Assembly: GCF_037975245.1 (NCBI RefSeq)
Contig: NC_092581.1
Span: forward strand, 3,932,501 to 3,996,500
Reading direction: 5' to 3'
DNA: 64,000 nt
Source of the DNA: Apostichopus japonicus
Lineage: Eukaryota; Echinodermata; Holothuroidea; Aspidochirotida; Stichopodidae
Of the stretch, positions 62,516-64,000 are shown one piece after another. The first letter of the stretch is position 1. Every line of letters starts with the position of its first letter. Made by a program: the position numbers and the translations under genes. The notes under the pieces are model-generated. The model made no database searches. It had not been told where the DNA came from and saw only the letters and a program-made list of their open reading frames with translations.

Positions 62516-64000
62516 GTGTGTACTGCGCTTGAACTGCCTTATTCAGAACCACACTAACGTCAACTTTAGTGTTATAGTTGTAATAATGTTTGAGTTTACG
62601 CAATTTAACTTATCAAGATATAGGAAGTGTATAATGGATGATGGAATCAGGGGCGGTGGGAGAAGGTTCAATGGTGGGGGGGAGGGGTGAGGGGAGGGGT
62701 ATTTCATTGGATGTTTGTGTTTCATTAATCAACACAAAACCATGTTCTACGGCCCACTATAGTGACCAATACATGACAATGTTCCACATGAACACAAGCA
62801 ATCCCCCACCACCCCCATCCCAACGAACATTCTTCACAACCACATAAATAAGGAAAGATATAGAAAATAATAAAAAGAAGTTACTTTTGCCGGAAAGTTA
62901 GCGAAAAACAACGACCTTGCATAACTTCATGAAATTATTATGGATATACAGCCTAAAACGTCAACGTTCAAGTTTTCTTGTTGAAAACGCAAGGAGACTT
63001 TTCATTGATCTCAACACACTCATAGACCGCAGACACCCACACATATGCTGATGCCATTTGGGTGTTTTAGTATGTAACGAACTGTAACAATCGTAAGTGT
63101 ATAGAAGTACGTGAACACTTCCAATCACAACCAGCATGATTTTAATTAGTATATTTCCTTCCAGTATACCAGAGAGTTTTTAATTCCGAGAAATTTATGA
63201 ATTGACTTTTTTAACCAAAATGTCATAAACAGTCTTCATAGTCTTCACATTGATTTATTTCAAACACAGGTGTTTTTTTCTTTTTGTATTTTCGTTCTTT
63301 CTTTCTTAAAACGCTAAAGATTTCGAAATAATTATTACTTCAATAGAGTGACGACTCGATTGAGCGTTATAAGTAAATAGAGCAGATTGAAGCTTTGTGT
63401 CAAGACAGACTTTAATTGTCTGCCAATTGTCGACATATAGTAAGCAAACATTGCGGTTATTACTTGACGTAAACTTACCAGACTGTTATAGCGATATATT
63501 GCGACATCAAACATTAACCAATGCATTATGTCTGAATATATCGTAAACTAAGTGTGACTTAGTCCGCGTAGAGCATGCATGCATGGAAGAACGTTCGTGG
63601 TAGAATTAGTTATGCTGTCCCAAATGAACGAACAAGTCAGATGAACTTGTGGTTTGACATCGAAAAATAAGGACATAAAACGAGAAAAGTAAAAAATGGG
63701 AGAGGGAAGGAAGGAAATGGAGAGAAAGGAAGGGGAGAGTGAGGGCATTGGGGAGGGGGGTGGAGGTGGAGGGATGAATATGGGAAGGAGCATGGTAAGG
63801 GAGAGAAAGAGGGGATTTAATCCAAACTGTTGCTTTCTCATAAATGAAGGCGTAAAATTGGGCAGCAAGATAATATTTTCGTGACATTTCATCGTCAAAG
63901 TGTACATGGGAAATGAAGGAGGGTGCGTTTGGGATCAGTCGGTAACATATGCTGTCACAAAGAATGCATAAAAAATGGTTGACAAATGTTCGCATGAACT
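62516..64000. other. No gene recognised
   Basis: Contains G-rich tracts at about 62648-62699 and 63696-63772, which give Gly/Glu- or Pro-rich artefact frames. No exon was identified up to the window end. Confidence 0.45.

Overview
The window is nuclear DNA from an animal. It is AT-rich, has spliced GT-AG genes and long introns, and is full of simple repeats, tRNA-derived SINEs and small DNA transposons. The one confident gene is a group I (GRM1/GRM5-like) metabotropic glutamate receptor. Base composition, abundant TA arrays and G/C homopolymers and the SINE types fit a marine invertebrate deuterostome, perhaps an echinoderm. That placement is a guess; the sequence proves only a metazoan.

The receptor lies on the minus strand. 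Seven exons were assembled by hand, all with GT-AG junctions and compatible phases. In transcript order they are 29788-29542, 23822-23581, 19119-18876 and 11901-11724 (glutamate-binding Venus-flytrap domain running into the cysteine-rich domain), 11130-11007 (cysteine-rich domain), 10309-9391 (all seven membrane segments) and 8172-7149 (long cytoplasmic tail and stop). They join without a frame break into the C-terminal 991 or so residues. About the first 230 residues (signal peptide and most of lobe 1) were not found. The missing exons lie either upstream within 29.8-64 kb, unrecognised, or beyond the window.

Layout. 1-7.0 kb is downstream of the gene: a short tandem repeat, a TA array and a 343-bp foldback element, with no gene recognised. 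7.0-29.8 kb is the gene body. Its introns hold a LINE remnant, a hAT-like MITE with an 8-bp AT target duplication, tRNA-like SINEs, a 150-bp tandem array, a 26-bp tandem array, CRE-containing diverged repeats and several TA arrays. 29.8-64 kb has no gene I can defend. It holds a SINE with an (ATT)n tail, TA arrays flanked by 32-38 bp direct duplications, a MITE with 40-bp inverted repeats, and a 4.3-kb element at 49.86-54.15 kb. That element has CACTG ends, satellite-like subterminal repeats and a nested 1-kb foldback. Two U2 snRNA-like fragments lie near 62.3-62.5 kb. A dispersed repeat family recurs at least five times across the window.

The most notable observations are the E-to-Q change at a glutamate-binding position of the receptor, a possible short-tail isoform by read-through of the last intron, and the nested foldback inside the 4.3-kb element. 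Positions were read by eye; repeat boundaries may be off by a few bases to a few tens of bases.
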